From contig SVSC01000004.1 of assembly GCA_015064525.1 (NCBI GenBank), positions 1 through 48,658 of the forward strand: 48,658 nucleotides of DNA, in the 5' to 3' direction. Shown piece by piece: positions 35,611 through 44,824 of this stretch. The first letter of the stretch is position 1, and each line of letters opens with the position of its first letter. The position numbers and the translations under genes were made by a program. This stretch comes from Oscillospiraceae bacterium (GTDB taxonomy: Bacteria > Bacillota > Clostridia > Oscillospirales > CAG-272). The notes under the pieces were generated by a model. It had not been told where the DNA came from. It did not search any database and was given only the letters and a program-made list of their open reading frames with translations.

Positions 35611-36843
35611 ATGCCGAAGCAAGAAACGGAACGCCCCCGCAGCGTTGGGATTATTTGTGAGTGCAATCCCCCCCACGAAGGGCATTTTTATTTGATGCGG
35701 CAGGCAAGGGCGGCGGGAGCCGAGGCGGTGATTTGCGTGATGAGCGGATGCTTTACCCAAAGGGGTGAGGCAGCCGTGCTGGATCCCCGAACTCGCGCGG
35801 CGATCCTTTTGGATGGAGGCGCCGATGCTGTTTTTGAGCTGCCGTTTCCGCACTCCTCGGCAAGCGGAGAATTTTTTGCCGCCGCGGGAGTTTCCATGCT
35901 GGAGCGGCTGGGGGTAGAGGAGCTGTGGTTTGGAAGCGAGTGCGGCGACCTTTCCCTGCTTTGGAGGCAGGTGGAGCTGGTAGAGAGTGAAGCCTTTCTT
36001 TCGGCGTATCGGGAAGCCTGCCGCGAAAAAGGAGAGGGGACTGCCGAGGCATATTTCCGTGTTCTGACGCAAATGGGGGGAGCCGACGGCTTGCTTCCCA
36101 ACGACACGCTCGGAATTGCCTACTTGAAGGCGATCCGTCGAACGGGCGCCTCCATCAAGCCCCATACCGTTCAAAGAGTGGGAAGCGGCTTTGCGGAAGC
36201 CAGTCTGCGAGCGGGCGAAATTCCATCGGCGCGCGCCCTTCGATTGCTGTTGGAGGAGCGTGGCGTGGAGGCGTGGAGGCCTTATCTTTCCCCCGAGGGC
36301 TACCGCTTGGTGTCTCTGCAGACCGAGTTAGGACTGGCGCCCGCCGATCTCGCGCGGGCGGAGACAGCGGTGCTATCCTTCTTCCGTATGGCGCGCGGTG
36401 AGGACTTGGAGTGTGTTCCCGAGCTGAGTGGCGGTCTTGGACGGCGTATTTCCGAGGCGGCGCATCGGTCGGGCTCCCTGAAGGAGCTTACGCATCGGTC
36501 GGGTACCAAAAAGTATCCGGAGGCGAGAATTCGAAGGGGGATTCTGTTTGCCATGCTGGGGGTGACCGAGGAGGATCTGCGAACGCCCCCGTTCTACGCG
36601 GTTCTGCTGGGGGCAAATCGGGCGGGCTGTCGGTTCCTCGGGGCGGTGCGCAGGAGCACGCGAATTCCGATTGTTACCTGTTGGGGAGACCTTCCGCAAG
36701 AGGAGGGCGCGGAGCGTCAGCTTACTCTTTGCCAACGGGCGTGGTCGCTCTACACGCTCTGCCTGCCTTCGGCTGTGGCGGCGGATCGCTTTTTGCGCGT
36801 TTCCTCTTTGATCCTTCAAAAGGACGATCACGGAGCCGAGTGA
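35611..36843 (+). CDS. tmcAL: tRNA(Met) cytidine acetate ligase (TmcAL/YlbM family)
   Basis: GIICECNPPHEGHFYLMRQAR, MSGCFTQRGEAAVLDPRTRAAILLDGGADAVFELP, NDTLGIAYLKA. Start ATG 35611 with aaaggagg. Confidence 0.9.
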   Translation: MPKQETERPRSVGIICECNPPHEGHFYLMRQARAAGAEAVICVMSGCFTQRGEAAVLDPRTRAAILLDGGADAVFELPFPHSSASGEFFAAAGVSMLERLGVEELWFGSECGDLSLLWRQVELVESEAFLSAYREACREKGEGTAEAYFRVLTQMGGADGLLPNDTLGIAYLKAIRRTGASIKPHTVQRVGSGFAEASLRAGEIPSARALRLLLEERGVEAWRPYLSPEGYRLVSLQTELGLAPADLARAETAVLSFFRMARGEDLECVPELSGGLGRRISEAAHRSGSLKELTHRSGTKKYPEARIRRGILFAMLGVTEEDLRTPPFYAVLLGANRAGCRFLGAVRRSTRIPIVTCWGDLPQEEGAERQLTLCQRAWSLYTLCLPSAVAADRFLRVSSLILQKDDHGAE

Positions 36844-37011
36844 TCGGTTGCGCAGGGACTCCGCAAAAAAATAGAACGGCGGGGTTGACTTTTTGAGAAA
36901 ACTATGATATAATAATCTGTAAACGTGTACGCAATCGAAAGAACAGGACGTTTGTCCGATCCGATAGAGTGATCGAATATTACAGCGCAAGCAGGAAAGG
37001 AAGGGTACATT

Positions 37012-37302
37012 ATGGCACAGGAAACTCGCCCGTTGGCAGGCGGTAAGCATCTCGAATATATGGGGAAGCCGTTGGTGCGGCAGGATGATACCATATGCTA
37101 TGGAGACATGAGCGAAAAGTATATTCTCATTCTCGAAATTCTGAAGAGAGACAAGGAAACGGATCTGCCCAGCAAGATTCTGATTCAGGTTGTGGAGTCC
37201 CAAAACCCCACCAATATCATCAAGCAGGGCGATAAGAACAGCCTGCACGATGCCTTTAGCTTGGGAACCGTTTGGTTGGAGCAGGCGTTGAAAAAGGGCT
37301 GA
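37012..37302 (+). CDS. Hypothetical protein, 96 aa
   Basis: Promoter TTGACT-17-TATAAT at about 36888-36916, RBS aaaggaagg, terminator at 37331-37370: a self-contained transcription unit. Confidence 0.8.
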   Translation: MAQETRPLAGGKHLEYMGKPLVRQDDTICYGDMSEKYILILEILKRDKETDLPSKILIQVVESQNPTNIIKQGDKNSLHDAFSLGTVWLEQALKKG

Positions 37303-37330
37303 TGCGTAAGGGCACAATGCCGAATCACCG

Positions 37331-37370
37331 AGGAAGCGGAGAACGCGGAGCGTTCTCCGCTTCCTTTTTT
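37331..37370. terminator. Intrinsic terminator, perfect 15-bp stem
   Basis: aggaagcggagaacg / cgttctccgcttcct then ttttt. Confidence 0.92.
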
Positions 37371-37491
37371 GCTTAAAAACCGTAAAAAGGGTAAAAAAAT
37401 TGTTAAATATATATGGAAGTGTTTACAAATCAAAAAAAATATGATATACTGTTATAATGGTACAGTAGTGTGATCTTGTCCGAGAGGAGGA

Positions 37492-38790
37492 ATGGATTTG
37501 AACGACCGGCTCGACGAACGTGAATGGAATATCGAAAATCCTTGGACGCAAGCATCCTCGCTTCCGCGCCCCAAGGAGGGATCAACCGCCCTTGCCGTTG
37601 TCCTGTTTGGCGTGGCGTGCGCCGCGATTCCGCTGAGCCTTTATCATAGCGTCGTTGCCTTGCTCCTTGGGGTGGCTTTGGTTTTGGGAAGCGCTTTCCT
37701 TTTGAAGAATAAGAGGATGACGCTGCTTTTGGCGGCAAGCGCTCTTTTGGCGGCGTTGGCTCCGGGAATGATTCTCCCCGTGAGCGGTAGCTTTTATCCT
37801 GTTTTCGGCGCTGTTGCCGCCGCGCTTTGCGTTAGCGTGGCTGCCGGAGCCTATTATCAAACCGTCACGCGGCTGGCAGTGGTTCCGATTCTATTATCGG
37901 TGATCATCGCGGGTGCTGTGTATGCCCTGAAGGGAGACCTTTTATGGGCTACCCTGGCGATCGTTCCCCTGCCGTCGATGCTCTTGGTTTCGATCTCCAC
38001 GCGCAAGGGCATGGGCGCAACCACCGTGATCTGCTTCGGTGTGGGCGGTCTGCTTCTGACGGGGGCGATCTTGGCTGCCGTTTGGCTGAAAAGAACGCTG
38101 GGAGCTATCAGTACGGAAGCGATCAACGGTTTGCTGGATCAATGGAAGGAGGGTTTTGCCCTGAGCCAGATTCAAGCCCGCGACCAATTGATGGCGGAAA
38201 TTGACGAAATGAAGGGGATGGCGAGCATGACCGCCGAAACCCTGAAGCGCTTGGACGAAATGAAGGAGATGCTATGGGAACGGATGAGCGACAGCGTGAT
38301 TCGCGCATCGCTCAATCAAACCTTTCTGCTGATCCCCGCGGCGGCGGTGGTGATCGCGGTGGTTGCATCGTTTCTGTCTCAAAGATTGCTCAACGGATAC
38401 TACGCCGCAAACGGGCTTTCCGAGGTGGTCACACCCGAGGCTGAATTCGTAACGGTCAGTGTTCCCGCTGCTGCGCTCTACGTTCTTTGCGTGGTGGTGG
38501 TTGCGGCGGCGCCCTCCTTTTCCGTGGTTGGAGTTGCGGCGAGCAACCTTTGCCTCATCCTGGTGCCTGCCATGCTGTATCTGGCGCTCGGAGCCCTTCG
38601 CCCGTTGCTTCGTCGGCTGATGCGGATCCGCCGCGTATTTCCCATTATTCTTTTGGCGTTGATCTGCTATTCCACGTCGGGAATTCTCCTGGTGGCGGCA
38701 ACGGTGGGCGCCTGCGATCGACTGTTCCGCGCACTTCGCAGAGCCGTGGATCGGAAATTCTCGAACGGAGACGGCAATCCGCCCGATTGA
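37492..38790 (+). CDS. DUF2232 / YybS-like multi-pass membrane protein
   Basis: Multiple TM segments; located directly upstream of gdpP-rplI-dnaB as in Bacillus yybS. Confidence 0.82.
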   Translation: MDLNDRLDEREWNIENPWTQASSLPRPKEGSTALAVVLFGVACAAIPLSLYHSVVALLLGVALVLGSAFLLKNKRMTLLLAASALLAALAPGMILPVSGSFYPVFGAVAAALCVSVAAGAYYQTVTRLAVVPILLSVIIAGAVYALKGDLLWATLAIVPLPSMLLVSISTRKGMGATTVICFGVGGLLLTGAILAAVWLKRTLGAISTEAINGLLDQWKEGFALSQIQARDQLMAEIDEMKGMASMTAETLKRLDEMKEMLWERMSDSVIRASLNQTFLLIPAAAVVIAVVASFLSQRLLNGYYAANGLSEVVTPEAEFVTVSVPAAALYVLCVVVVAAAPSFSVVGVAASNLCLILVPAMLYLALGALRPLLRRLMRIRRVFPIILLALICYSTSGILLVAATVGACDRLFRALRRAVDRKFSNGDGNPPD

Positions 38791-38823
38791 TCCTTTGAAG
38801 TTTTATGGAAGGAGCCTCGTAAG

Positions 38824-40956
38824 ATGCTGAAAAAGAAAAAGAACGCGTTCCGCACGGATTTGCGACCGCCCCTGCTGATCTGCGCGGTGCTTGGAGCCGT
38901 GATGCTTGCCATGCTGGCGATCCTCACGGTGCTATGCCGCAACGGCGTGATCCCCATTGAGCAGCTGCCCTATTATGCGTTGGCGCTTCTGGCGGTAGAG
39001 GTGCTGACCGCGAGCGTAATTTTGGCGGCGTACCTCAGCCGCTATCGTAAGGTCTGTGCCGCCAATGAGGCGGCGGATCTGATGACCACGGAGATCAGCG
39101 ATATGTTCCGCTACGTGGTGGACGTACCCTATGCCATTATCAGTCAGGACGGCACCGTGAAGATCGTCAGCGGCGCTCTGCAGGATATTCTGCAGTTCCG
39201 CTCTCCCATCTGCAACGTGCCTTTGAGTAGCTTTTGCAGCGTTCCCATGAAGGAGATCATCGGCTACGCGCAAACCGGCAATCAGATCCGTGACGTTACC
39301 TACAACGAGGACGGCGTTCCCATTGACAACACCGTTCCCATGCAGGCGGAAATCGAGGGGAGACAGTACGGTTTACGGTGCTATACCATGCGCTCCAGGG
39401 GAAAGGACTACTATTTCGTGGTTTTTGACGACGTCACCGAGCTGCTGGCGTTGAAGAAGCGGCACTATGATGAGGAGCCCGTTGTGGCGTATATCGTGGT
39501 GGACAGCCTGCAGGAGCTGGCGCAGTACGTGCGGGTCAGCTACCGAACGGCGGTTAGCGAGATCGAGAACATTCTCAAGGATTGGGTGGCGTCCATGGGC
39601 GGTATGCTGCGGGAATATGAGCGGGAGAAATACCTGCTTCTCATGAACCGCGCCGCGCTGGACGAGTGCATTGCCAATAAATTTCACATTCTGGAGGCGG
39701 TTCGGAACGTGAAGCTGGGCGACAACAGCTATCCCGTCACCATTTCCATGGGTGTGGGTGCTGTGGACGGCACCATTGAGGACAAGGAGCGCGCCGCCAG
39801 CGACGCTCTGGATATTGCTTTGCAAAAGGGCGGCGACCAGGTGGCGGTGAACGACGGCAAGAGCGTGACTCCCTACGGTGGCCGTGTGAATACCATGTAC
39901 GGCTCCACCACCATCACCTCCCGCGTCAACTCCCAGCACCTCTGCCGCCTGATGGAGGAGGCGGGGAATATTCTCATCATGGGACACCGAGCCCCCGACT
40001 ACGATTCCATCGGCTCCTGCGTTGGTCTGGCGCGTCTCGCTATCAGCGCGCGGAAGGGAGATTACTCCCATATTCGCATCGTGATCAACCGCGATCATGC
40101 CAATTTCCGCAACTGCTATGATATTCTGGCGTCTCTGCCCGAGTACCGTTCTTTGTTCATCAGCGGAGAAACGGGACTGGATGCGGTGCGGTCGGATACT
40201 CTGTTGATTATGAGCGACGTGAGCAACGTCTTTAACACCGAGTGCCCCAAGTTGCTCAAGTGCGTGCAGAACGTGGTGATCATCGACCACCACCGCCGTC
40301 CCGATCAGCTTTATGAATTCAAGCCCTTGATGACCTACATCCGTCCGGGTGTGGCGGCGGCAAGCGAATTGGTGAGCGAAATGCTCCAATTGAGCCCCTA
40401 TCGCGATGCGCTCCTCAAGGAGGAGGCAACGCTGATGCTTTCGGGCTTGATGCTGGATACCAAGAACTTTACGCAGGGCGCCGAGACCCAAACCTTCTCG
40501 GCGGTGCAGTACCTCTATGAGAGAGGCGCTCACACCAACATCGCGCGGCGGCTCTTCACCGAGTCGATGACCAATCTGTTCACGGCTTGCGATATTGACA
40601 GCCGCACCAGAACCTACCGCGAAAAGATTGCGCTGACGTGGCTCAGCGTGGATCATGCCGCCACAGAGGCGGATACCATTGCCGTGGCAAGAGCGGCGGA
40701 CAAGCTGATGACCATTGATGGTATTGAGGCGTCCTTTGCCCTCCTGCACGCGGATAACACGGTCACCATTTCCGCTCGCTCCCACGATAAGATCAACGTG
40801 CAGATGATCATGCAACGCTTGGGCGGCGGCGGACACTACAATATGGCAGGCGCCGCGCTGACACACACCTCGCTGGAGGCGGCGTCCCAGCAGCTCAAAA
40901 CCGTGATCGACGATTATTTGGATCACGAATACACCGTGGGAACGGGTAAGGCCTGA
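38824..40956 (+). CDS. gdpP: Cyclic-di-AMP phosphodiesterase GdpP (degenerate GGDEF plus DHH-DHHA1)
   Basis: Two TM, PAS-like region, MGHRAPDYDSIGSCVGLARLA, VVIIDHHRRPDQ, LSGLMLDTKNFT, GGGGHYNMAGAAL. Confidence 0.93.
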   Translation: MLKKKKNAFRTDLRPPLLICAVLGAVMLAMLAILTVLCRNGVIPIEQLPYYALALLAVEVLTASVILAAYLSRYRKVCAANEAADLMTTEISDMFRYVVDVPYAIISQDGTVKIVSGALQDILQFRSPICNVPLSSFCSVPMKEIIGYAQTGNQIRDVTYNEDGVPIDNTVPMQAEIEGRQYGLRCYTMRSRGKDYYFVVFDDVTELLALKKRHYDEEPVVAYIVVDSLQELAQYVRVSYRTAVSEIENILKDWVASMGGMLREYEREKYLLLMNRAALDECIANKFHILEAVRNVKLGDNSYPVTISMGVGAVDGTIEDKERAASDALDIALQKGGDQVAVNDGKSVTPYGGRVNTMYGSTTITSRVNSQHLCRLMEEAGNILIMGHRAPDYDSIGSCVGLARLAISARKGDYSHIRIVINRDHANFRNCYDILASLPEYRSLFISGETGLDAVRSDTLLIMSDVSNVFNTECPKLLKCVQNVVIIDHHRRPDQLYEFKPLMTYIRPGVAAASELVSEMLQLSPYRDALLKEEATLMLSGLMLDTKNFTQGAETQTFSAVQYLYERGAHTNIARRLFTESMTNLFTACDIDSRTRTYREKIALTWLSVDHAATEADTIAVARAADKLMTIDGIEASFALLHADNTVTISARSHDKINVQMIMQRLGGGGHYNMAGAALTHTSLEAASQQLKTVIDDYLDHEYTVGTGKA

Positions 40957-40996
40957 TCTCACGCAACGCTTCAAACAAGAAAGGACAGATACAGTT

Positions 40997-41443
40997 ATGA
41001 AGGTTATTTTATTGGCAGACGTGAAGGGACAGGGCAAAAAGAACGATGTGATCGAGGTTTCCGACGGCTACGGCAAGAACTTCCTCATTCCCCGCAAGCT
41101 GGCGAAGCCCGCCGATGCCCAATCGCTCAACGACATTAAGGTGAAGGAGGAGTCCAGACTTCACCGCATTCAGGTGGAAAAGCAGGAGGCGCAGGCTTTG
41201 GCAGAGCGTCTCAAGGGGATTCTTGTTAAGATTCCCGCCTCTCATGGCGCCGACGGCAGACTTTACGGCTCGGTGACGGCAAAGGACGTTTCCGAACGCT
41301 TGCAGGCGGATTTCGGCATTGCCATTGATAAGAGAAAAATCACCGTCAGCGATCCCATCAAGGCATACGGCAAGTACGAGCTGGAGGTCAAGCTCTACAC
41401 CGAGGTAACGGGAAAGATCAATCTGCTGGTTTGTGAGGGCTGA
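40997..41443 (+). CDS. rplI: 50S ribosomal protein L9
   Basis: MKVILLADVKGQGKKNDVIEVSDGYGKNFLIPRKLA. Confidence 0.96.
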   Translation: MKVILLADVKGQGKKNDVIEVSDGYGKNFLIPRKLAKPADAQSLNDIKVKEESRLHRIQVEKQEAQALAERLKGILVKIPASHGADGRLYGSVTAKDVSERLQADFGIAIDKRKITVSDPIKAYGKYELEVKLYTEVTGKINLLVCEG

Positions 41444-41478
41444 TCGTTCCTCCAATCCACGGAGAAAGGAGAACAGAC

Positions 41479-42822
41479 ATGGATGAAGAATTGATCCGAA
41501 GGCTACCGTTTTCCATGATTGCGGAGCAATCGCTCCTGGGGGCGGTTCTCATTGATCCCGCGGCGCTCAACGAGGTGGCGGCGCTGATGAACGGCGACGA
41601 TTTCTATTTGGGCGAGCATAAGCAGATCTACCTTGCCATGCAGGAGCTGTTTCTGGCAAATCGGGAGATCGACGTGGTCACCCTCATTGATATGCTGGTT
41701 ACCAAGGGCGTTTACGATAAATCGGGAGGCGAGGACTACATTCGCACCCTGGTGGAGGCGGTTCCCGACGCTCTGAATATCAAGGACTACGCCCGCATCG
41801 TGAAGGAAAAGAGCGTGCTTCGCCAGCTGATTGCCGCAAGCGCGGAGATCTCCGAGAGTGCCTACTCCGAGCAGGAGGAGGTTGCCTCGATTCTGGATCA
41901 CGCCGAATCAATGATCTTCAACATCGCGCAGGGAAGAGACACCAAAAATTTCCGTCACATTCGTGACGTGTTGCAGGACGTTTACGCTCATTTGCAGGAT
42001 CTTCGCACGAATGCCGAGGCAACCCAGGGAACCAAAACAGGCTTCTCCGCTCTGGACCGCGTGCTGGCGGGCATGGGAAAGAGCGACCTTGTGCTGGTTG
42101 GCGCCCGCCCCGGTATGGGTAAGACCTCCTTTGCTCTCAACATTGCCACCAACGTGGCAAAGCAAACGGGGAAAGCGGTTTGCATTTTCTCCTTGGAAAT
42201 GTCTGCCGAGCAGCTGGTGAACCGTGTGCTTGCCAGCGAGGCGCTTGTGAACAGCTATGCCCTCCGAACAGGAGAGTTGACCTCCGAGGATTGGGAGCAT
42301 TTGGCGGTGGCGTCCGGTGAGCTTTCGGGTTGTGATATTCTCATCGACGATACCTCGGGAATGACGGTGACAGCCATGAAGGCAAAGCTCCGCCGTGTGC
42401 AGAATCTTGGCATGGTGGTGATCGACTATCTGGGCTTGATGACGGGTGATAAGCATACCGACAACCGCGTGCAGGAGGTTTCCGAGATCTCCCGCTCGCT
42501 GAAGATTATGGCAAAGGAGCTGATGGTTCCCGTGGTTTGCTGCGCGCAGCTTTCCCGTGGACCTGAGTCCAGAACCGACAAAAAGCCCATGCTTTCCGAT
42601 CTTCGTGATTCGGGAGCCATTGAGCAGGATGCCGATACGGTTATTTTCCTTTACCGCAGCGAATACTATAAAACGGGAGAAAGCACCGATCAGAACACCA
42701 GCATTGCGGAGATCATTATTGCCAAGAACCGTCACGGCTCCACGGGAACCGTGCAAATGGGCTGGAACGGTCAGTTTACCAAGTTCCTGACCATTGAGGA
42801 CGATCGGGGAGAGCAGGGATGA
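41479..42822 (+). CDS. dnaB: Replicative DNA helicase DnaB
   Basis: AEQSLLGAVLIDP, GARPGMGKTSFALNIA, FSLEMSAEQL, VVIDYLGLM, CCAQLSRGPESRTDKKPMLSDLRDSGAIEQDADTVIFLYR; no intein. Confidence 0.96.
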   Translation: MDEELIRRLPFSMIAEQSLLGAVLIDPAALNEVAALMNGDDFYLGEHKQIYLAMQELFLANREIDVVTLIDMLVTKGVYDKSGGEDYIRTLVEAVPDALNIKDYARIVKEKSVLRQLIAASAEISESAYSEQEEVASILDHAESMIFNIAQGRDTKNFRHIRDVLQDVYAHLQDLRTNAEATQGTKTGFSALDRVLAGMGKSDLVLVGARPGMGKTSFALNIATNVAKQTGKAVCIFSLEMSAEQLVNRVLASEALVNSYALRTGELTSEDWEHLAVASGELSGCDILIDDTSGMTVTAMKAKLRRVQNLGMVVIDYLGLMTGDKHTDNRVQEVSEISRSLKIMAKELMVPVVCCAQLSRGPESRTDKKPMLSDLRDSGAIEQDADTVIFLYRSEYYKTGESTDQNTSIAEIIIAKNRHGSTGTVQMGWNGQFTKFLTIEDDRGEQG

Positions 42823-44246
42823 CTCGTTTGTCTGCCGACACCCTTTCAACGCCGCAGGCGCTGGCGGGAGTGGATACGAAAACACCGATTTTGCTGGCGC
42901 TTTCGGGTGGCATGGATTCGGCGGCGCTTCTGGATCTGTTGGCTGATCAAGCCCGTCGGGAGGGCTTTCCCATCACGGTGGCGCATTTCCACCACGGGAT
43001 CCGTGGGGAGGAGGCAGACCGTGACGCGGCGTTTTGCGAAGGCTTGGCAAAGCGCTATGGCGCCTCGTTTGCAACCGAACGAGCCAACGTGCCGCAATTG
43101 GCGCGGGAGTGGGGCGTCAGCACGGAAACGGCGGCAAGAAAAGCGCGCTACGCCTTTTTGGAGCGCGTGATGGAGGAGAGGCAGATTCCCTTGCTGATTA
43201 CCGCCCATCACGGGAATGATAATCTGGAAACCGTTCTTTTTCGCCTCTGTCGCGGAACGGGACTCACGGGGCTCTGCGGGATCCCCTCGGTTCGGTCTTT
43301 TGGAATCGGTTTGGTGGTGCGCCCGCTGTTGCCTTATTCGAGAGAGGAGCTGGCGGCGTACTGTGCGGCGCGCGGGCTGAGCTACGTTACGGACAGCACC
43401 AATCTGATGCCCGATTGCAGTCGTAATCGACTTCGCCTGCAGGTTATTCCGCAGCTGGAGGGATTGGGTGGTGATCTCAGTCGAAGCGTGTGGCGCATGA
43501 CGCGCGGTCTGGAGCGTGATCGTGACCTTTTGGAGACACTTACCAACGATCTTGTGCGAGCGTGCAGAACGGCGAACGGCTTGAACACGGAGGCTCTGCG
43601 AAATGCCCATCCGTCCCTTCGGATCCGCGCCATGGCAAGGATCTTCCCAACCTCCGCCGAGGCTGTGCATTTTGAGGCGGCGGAGCGGTTGCTTTTGGAA
43701 GGGAAGTGGGGGGCTTCCGTGGCGTTGCCGGGTGGACTTTCCGCGGTGATCGGCAGCGAGGAGCTAACGGTGATCCCCGATATTCGGGAGTCCGACCCCG
43801 CGCTTCCGCGCGCCTTCTCGGAGGGAGCCTTTTCCTTATGTGACGGCAGGCTGACGGTTTCGGTAAGAAAATCCGAAAAATGCGAGGGGCGGCAAAAAAT
43901 TCACAATTTATCAACAGCCCCATGTATAAATTTCAACGGAATATCTGATATAATGATAGAACAGCTTCAATGGAGAGCCCGCAAGGCAGAGGATCGGATC
44001 CTTTGGCAGGGGCGCACTCGCTCCATTCGCAGGCTCTACCGCTTGGCGGGCGTTCCCGAGGGGCTCCGACAGGCGCTTCCCGTGCTGTGCGCGGGGGAGG
44101 AGCTGTTGTGGATTCCCTACGTTGGGGTGAGCGACCGTTTGTTGCCCTTTCTGTCTGAAAACGAGAACAACAATGGATATGAATGTGAGGTCGTGGTGCA
44201 TGGCTGGAGCCGAAGCGCCAACGATCCGCAAGGAAAGGAAGATTGA
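42819..44246 (+). CDS. tilS: tRNA(Ile)-lysidine synthase
   Basis: ILLALSGGMDSAALLDLL PP-loop, AHFHHGIRGEEADRD, TAHHGNDNLETVLFRLCRGTGLTGL; ATGA overlap with dnaB; followed by hpt-ftsH. Confidence 0.93.
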   Translation: MTRLSADTLSTPQALAGVDTKTPILLALSGGMDSAALLDLLADQARREGFPITVAHFHHGIRGEEADRDAAFCEGLAKRYGASFATERANVPQLAREWGVSTETAARKARYAFLERVMEERQIPLLITAHHGNDNLETVLFRLCRGTGLTGLCGIPSVRSFGIGLVVRPLLPYSREELAAYCAARGLSYVTDSTNLMPDCSRNRLRLQVIPQLEGLGGDLSRSVWRMTRGLERDRDLLETLTNDLVRACRTANGLNTEALRNAHPSLRIRAMARIFPTSAEAVHFEAAERLLLEGKWGASVALPGGLSAVIGSEELTVIPDIRESDPALPRAFSEGAFSLCDGRLTVSVRKSEKCEGRQKIHNLSTAPCINFNGISDIMIEQLQWRARKAEDRILWQGRTRSIRRLYRLAGVPEGLRQALPVLCAGEELLWIPYVGVSDRLLPFLSENENNNGYECEVVVHGWSRSANDPQGKED

Positions 44247-44247
44247 T

Positions 44248-44802
44248 ATGTGCGATATGCGTCAGGACGTGGAATCCGTGCTGGTTTCCGAGGAGGAGCT
44301 GGGAGCGCTTTGCGACCGTTTGGCAGCGCAGATCACCGAGGATTTTCGTGATTCGGGAAGAGATTTGGTGTTTGTAACGGTGCTGAAGGGCTCTATCATG
44401 TTTGCGGCGGATCTGATCCGCAGAATCCCGATCCCCTGCACACTGGAGTTTATGAAGGTTTCCTCCTATGGATCCCTCACCCAAAGCTCGGGATTTATTC
44501 AAGTACATCTGGATCTAAAGCGCGACGTTAAGGATTGCGACGTGATCATCGTTGAGGATATCATCGACAGCGGCAGAACCCTTCAGCGTCTCTCCGAGCT
44601 TTTGGAGAACCGAGGCGCTCACACCGTTCGCTGTTGCACCCTTTTGGATAAGCCCGACCGCAGAAAGGTAAACTACAAGGCGCATTATGTTGGAACCGTG
44701 ATTCCCGATGCCTTTGTGGTGGGCTATGGCTTGGATTATGATGAAAAATACCGCAACCTTCCCTACGTGGGAGTGCTTGCGCCTAAGGTATATAACAAAT
44801 AA
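44248..44802 (+). CDS. hpt: Hypoxanthine phosphoribosyltransferase
   Basis: VLKGSIMFAADLIRRI, VIIVEDIIDSGRTLQRL, DAFVVGYGLDYDEKYRNLPYVGVL. Start at ATG 44248. Confidence 0.95.
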   Translation: MCDMRQDVESVLVSEEELGALCDRLAAQITEDFRDSGRDLVFVTVLKGSIMFAADLIRRIPIPCTLEFMKVSSYGSLTQSSGFIQVHLDLKRDVKDCDVIIVEDIIDSGRTLQRLSELLENRGAHTVRCCTLLDKPDRRKVNYKAHYVGTVIPDAFVVGYGLDYDEKYRNLPYVGVLAPKVYNK

Positions 44803-44824
44803 GTAACATCACACGGAGGACTCG

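Noticed and set aside
36461-36503. 13-bp direct repeat cgcatcggtcggg (period 30 nt) inside TmcAL gene
   Set aside because: In frame (HRSGSLKELTHRSG) and in a helix-rich region of the protein that aligns with the family; probably chance or a minor duplication.
39373-41037. 554-aa antisense ORF opposite gdpP
   Set aside because: Shadow ORF; GdpP motifs lie on the sense strand.
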